DNA of 46,605 nt from the NCBI GenBank assembly GCA_022508985.1, contig JAFLUA010000014.1, forward strand, positions 1 through 46,605, read 5' to 3'. This DNA comes from Muribaculaceae bacterium. Lineage in GTDB: Bacteria; Bacteroidota; Bacteroidia; Bacteroidales; Muribaculaceae. Below, piece after piece: positions 43,974-46,605 of the stretch. Positions within the stretch are counted from its first letter, which is position 1; the number at the start of each line of letters is the position of its first letter. The notes beneath the pieces were generated by a model. It was not told the origin of the DNA and ran no database searches. It saw nothing but the letters and a program-made list of their open reading frames with translations. The position numbers and the translations under genes are program-made.

Positions 43974-45797
43974 TTAGCCTGCTTGCTTGCAGAAATTGTC
44001 GCGCAAAGTGTCGATTACATTTATAATATAGTCGCCCGTACGCTCGAGGTCGCCTATTATATCCATGTAATATATACCGGCTTGATATTCGTAGTGCTTT
44101 GCGTTTATATTTTCAACGTTTCCGCTGCGCAAGAAGTTGCGGAAGTTGTTTATTTCGCGCTCTTTATTGTAGGAATCGATTAGCGATTTATTGCTAACCT
44201 TCTCTATGTCGCGAAGCTGAGCTATCATCATCTGCATGGCCGAGCGTACGTAGGTATACATTGTGTCGATATTGCTATATATCTCGTCGTTGAATTCTAC
44301 GCTACTCTGAATCTTGCGATTAAGGATTTTACCTATGCCAAGACAGCAGTCGGCGATACTCTCTATCTCGCTTATAATATTGAGCATGGCCGCGATGCGC
44401 ATCTTACCTTCGTTCGATAGTCGACCTTCGGCGCATCGATTAAGGTAGTGGGCTATTTCAAGTTCCATGCGGTCGGAAATATCTTCATATTTTTCGACAC
44501 GCGACAATAAGGTGTTGAATTCTTCACCTTTTTCTTTGGTATGAATAAGGGTCTGAGCCATATCGATCATTCGGCCAACGCGCTCGGCATAGACCGTAAT
44601 TTCTTTCTCGGCCTGAGCAATGTTGAGCTCGGTAGCGTTCATAAGACCGCCAGAAATGAATTTGAGAGAGAACTCGTCGTCGCGCTTCTTCGAGGGGATA
44701 ATCCATTCAACCATCTTGACATATACGCTTGTGAGCCATATCATAATGGTCACATTTACAAGATTGAAGGTGGTGTGGAATATTGAAAGACCGAAAGACA
44801 CGCTCATCTGCATCAAGGCTATGGTCTTAAGCGTTGCGTGGCCTATCGGAAGGGAGTTGTCGAAAAGGTGGTTGTATAATTCGGGATTCGTGGCCTCTAA
44901 ATTGGTAACATAATTATATAGGGCGTTGGGGTCGCCTTGGCCGATAGCCTCTGTGAGCCATGAGTTGAAGTTGACAAAGGGCACAAATATGCATAGGCAC
45001 CATATCGTACCGAAGAGATTGAATAGGAGGTGACCCATAGACGCACGTTTTGCTGCCACATTGCCGCTAAGCGATGCGAGAATAGGGGTGATGGTCGTAC
45101 CGATGTTGCTTCCGAGGACGAGGGCGCAGGCAAGGTCGAATGTTATCCACCCTTTGCTACACATAATCAATGTGATGGCAAACGTCGCTGCCGACGATTG
45201 TATCACCATCGTTATCACGAGGCCCACAAGTGTGAAGATTAATATCGATTTAGTGCCTAATGAAGCATAATCTTTTAGCACCGCAAACATTTCAGGATTG
45301 TTCTGCAAGTCGGGTACATAGGTGCTTATCATATCAAGACCCATGAATAGAAATGCAAAACCGATTAAAAATTCACCGATATTCTTGGCTTTACTCTTGG
45401 TCTTAATCATCATAAGCAAGACAACGGCAAGAGCTATCATAGGAAGCACAAATGCCGAAATGTTTACCTTAAAACCAAAGAGCGCTATTATCCAAGCGGT
45501 GAACGTTGTGCCCACGTTGGCGCCCATAATCACGGCCATAGATTGGGCCAACGACATAAGTCCGGCATTAACAAAACTTACAACCATTACGGTCGATGCC
45601 GATGAGCTCTGTATAAGTGCTGTTATGAGGCAGCCCGTCAATAGACCCATAAAACGATTTCGGGTCATTACCGATAATATGTTGCGAAGACGGTCGCCGG
45701 CGGCTTTTTGCAGACCTTCACTCATCACCTTCATGCCATATAGGAACAACCCCACGGCACCGAGAAGGCCTAAAAAATCTAAAAAACTATAATCCAT
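43974..45797 (-). CDS. Na/Pi cotransporter family protein with PhoU-like domain
   Basis: A 607-residue inner-membrane protein. Two inverted repeats each carry the family motif: QSSSAST at 63-69 and QSSAAT near 195. About 8-9 helices fill residues 1-370, and a cytoplasmic PhoU-like helical domain spans about 390-600. It belongs to the NptA/YjbB group that moves phosphate with sodium. The length agrees with Bacteroidota members. It has its own full-consensus promoter. The response regulator gene lies 150 bases downstream. Confidence 0.92.
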   Translation of the reverse strand: MDYSFLDFLGLLGAVGLFLYGMKVMSEGLQKAAGDRLRNILSVMTRNRFMGLLTGCLITALIQSSSASTVMVVSFVNAGLMSLAQSMAVIMGANVGTTFTAWIIALFGFKVNISAFVLPMIALAVVLLMMIKTKSKAKNIGEFLIGFAFLFMGLDMISTYVPDLQNNPEMFAVLKDYASLGTKSILIFTLVGLVITMVIQSSAATFAITLIMCSKGWITFDLACALVLGSNIGTTITPILASLSGNVAAKRASMGHLLFNLFGTIWCLCIFVPFVNFNSWLTEAIGQGDPNALYNYVTNLEATNPELYNHLFDNSLPIGHATLKTIALMQMSVSFGLSIFHTTFNLVNVTIMIWLTSVYVKMVEWIIPSKKRDDEFSLKFISGGLMNATELNIAQAEKEITVYAERVGRMIDMAQTLIHTKEKGEEFNTLLSRVEKYEDISDRMELEIAHYLNRCAEGRLSNEGKMRIAAMLNIISEIESIADCCLGIGKILNRKIQSSVEFNDEIYSNIDTMYTYVRSAMQMMIAQLRDIEKVSNKSLIDSYNKEREINNFRNFLRSGNVENINAKHYEYQAGIYYMDIIGDLERTGDYIINVIDTLRDNFCKQAG

Positions 45798-45850
45798 TTA
45801 TTGTAGGAATTGTGAAAACGAAGCAAAAGCTCGTCGCTTTATTCGTGTTG

Positions 45851-45881
45851 CAAAGTTAATAACTTCGAGTCATATTACAAA
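45851..45881 (-). promoter_or_regulatory. Promoter of the nptA-like gene
   Basis: On the - strand, TTTG (CAAA on + at 45878-45881), a 19-base spacer and TAACTTTG (CAAAGTTA on + at 45851-45858), a full consensus match. Transcription would start near 45844, about 47 bases before the ATG. Confidence 0.85.
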
Positions 45882-46197
45882 ATGCAACTCAACCGCTGCC
45901 GATGGACCGACGCCGATGCCAGCGCCACTGCCATGGCGTAGGCGTTCTCGATGTTTTGCACTTCGATTTAGAATATACACCGCCGCCGGGCAACCGCACT
46001 TCCGTTGGCTAAGCAGAGTGGTAGGGCATCATTCTATATATTAATAAAGGTGTCTGAAAGGAAGCCTTAAAAATATTTGCCGGCAGCGGGGTTTGTGTAA
46101 TTGGCCATAGATAAGCATATTAGCTGTGGCGGGGCGAGGGAATGTGTGTAATAAAGTGTTAAATCTATGTTGTAAAACATAATTTTGTGGCAAAAAA
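45882..46197. other. Gene-poor intergenic stretch
   Basis: No gene is supported here. One patch (about 45886-45969) is richer in GC and, read on the - strand, gives an uninterrupted 30-residue frame containing IENAYAMAVALASAS that ends at a TAA near the nptA promoter. It may be the tail of a lost gene. The rest is AT-rich without clear structure. Confidence 0.5.
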
Positions 46198-46229
46198 TTT
46201 GTGTGTGATTATAAAAAGCCGTACCTTTG
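46198..46229 (+). promoter_or_regulatory. Upstream promoter (P1) of a probable rRNA operon
   Basis: TTTG at 46198-46201, a 20-base spacer and TACCTTTG at 46222-46229, a full consensus match. No coding sequence follows in the window. Confidence 0.8.
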
Positions 46230-46605
46230 CACTGCTTTTGAGAAATTGGGTTTCGCAAAAGCAGAAAGGTAAAAAGTTCTCTCTAATTCTTAAGATTTGT
46301 TAAATCTCTATTAAAAATTTTGTCAAGAAATATAAAGGGAGTAATTTTGCCGAGCTGAACCGAAAGAAAGGGACTTTCGGGGAGCACAGAGGACATTGAA
46401 AGTTTGACACAGGAATTACGTAGTACAAGAGAGACGGAGAGCGGCACTCGGGCATAAGGCCTGGGGCGACGCTCAAAGAAAAACGACTCTGTCAAAAAAT
46501 TCCACCTAAGAAATACTAAGGATTCTACCTGGGAGCGGGAGCATACTAAACGTTGGGCGTTGTTTTGACGAAAGACAACAAAAACGAAAAAAAGTTGTCT
46601 TTGTT
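46230..46605 (+). ncRNA. Probable rRNA operon leader (runs off right edge)
   Basis: About 370 transcribed bases with no reading frame, after two tandem promoters. The segment from about 46380 with ACATTGAAAGTTTGACACAG, the GTAGTACAAGAGAGACGG stretch and ACTCTGTCAAAAAATTCC fits my memory of leaders before 16S rRNA in Bacteroidales. It ends in a perfect 9-base hairpin, AAAGACAAC (46571-46579) and GTTGTCTTT (46594-46602), a likely half of the RNase III processing or antitermination region. The 16S gene itself is not inside the window, so this remains inference. Confidence 0.55.
46319..46349 (+). promoter_or_regulatory. Downstream promoter (P2) of a probable rRNA operon
   Basis: TTTG at 46319-46322, a 19-base spacer and TAATTTTG at 46342-46349. 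It lies 120 bases after P1 in the same direction, the tandem arrangement expected for stable RNA operons. Confidence 0.8.

Noticed and set aside
1-46605. CRISPR arrays, insertion sequences, integrases
   Set aside because: No set of regularly spaced repeats, no transposase or integrase reading frame and no terminal inverted repeats were seen on either strand.

Overview
The window is chromosomal DNA from a member of the Bacteroidota, most likely order Bacteroidales. The promoters fit the Bacteroidota pattern (TTTG, a 19-20 base spacer, then TAnnTTTG) before spoT, lysS, the first tRNA-Glu, nptA and the right-edge leader. The gene content agrees: a PorW/SprE-like lipoprotein, a gldE-gldD-PPTase cluster, DUF4369 and DUF1460 proteins and a lipoprotein serpin. 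Genus cannot be fixed from this sequence. Most of the window is compact housekeeping DNA with short or overlapping gene junctions.

Left part (1-12.9 kb, + strand). The first 121 bases hold a 5'-truncated phage minor-head-protein fragment on the - strand, running off the edge. Next come spoT, a PgpH-like c-di-AMP phosphodiesterase and the PorW/SprE-like TPR lipoprotein, ending in a hairpin terminator. A POT peptide transporter stands alone. An outer-membrane phospholipase A gene, a DUF4369 lipoprotein gene and comM (yifB) follow as a tight cluster.

Accessory pocket (12.9-16.9 kb). Directly after comM lie a small putative antitoxin, a zeta-type toxin and a very AT-rich HNH endonuclease gene. 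These are followed by a decayed, internally deleted second copy of part of comM. The differences in that copy are almost all synonymous, so it looks like a comM allele from a related lineage rather than a copy that drifted after losing function. This is the most unusual structure in the window: a small toxin/nuclease cassette between an intact comM and a comM scar. A two-gene unit follows: a small secreted protein with a type IX-like tail, and a CotH-family secreted kinase-like protein.

Middle (17-34.3 kb). On the - strand are recJ-recQ and rnz-tadA-lpxB, with a small membrane protein gene on + between them. On the + strand are a serpin lipoprotein with its own promoter and strong terminator, then a long run: lysS, gpsA, rlmN, pdxA, parE, coaD and an S41 protease. 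Many of these are separated by fewer than 30 bases or overlap.

Right part (34.3-46.6 kb). Two identical tRNA-Glu(UUC) genes flank rpsT and are followed by a terminator. HAD phosphatase, ribF and a second S41 protease follow on +. The - strand carries nptA (with a clear promoter), an orphan OmpR-type regulator, gldE, gldD, an Sfp-type PPTase, a 50-codon YqaE/Pmp3 gene, a DUF1460 gene and a UDP-glucose dehydrogenase gene. The last 400 bases have two tandem promoters and a structured leader without a gene, which looks like the start of an rRNA operon whose 16S gene begins just beyond the window.

No CRISPR array, insertion sequence, integrase or replication origin was seen.
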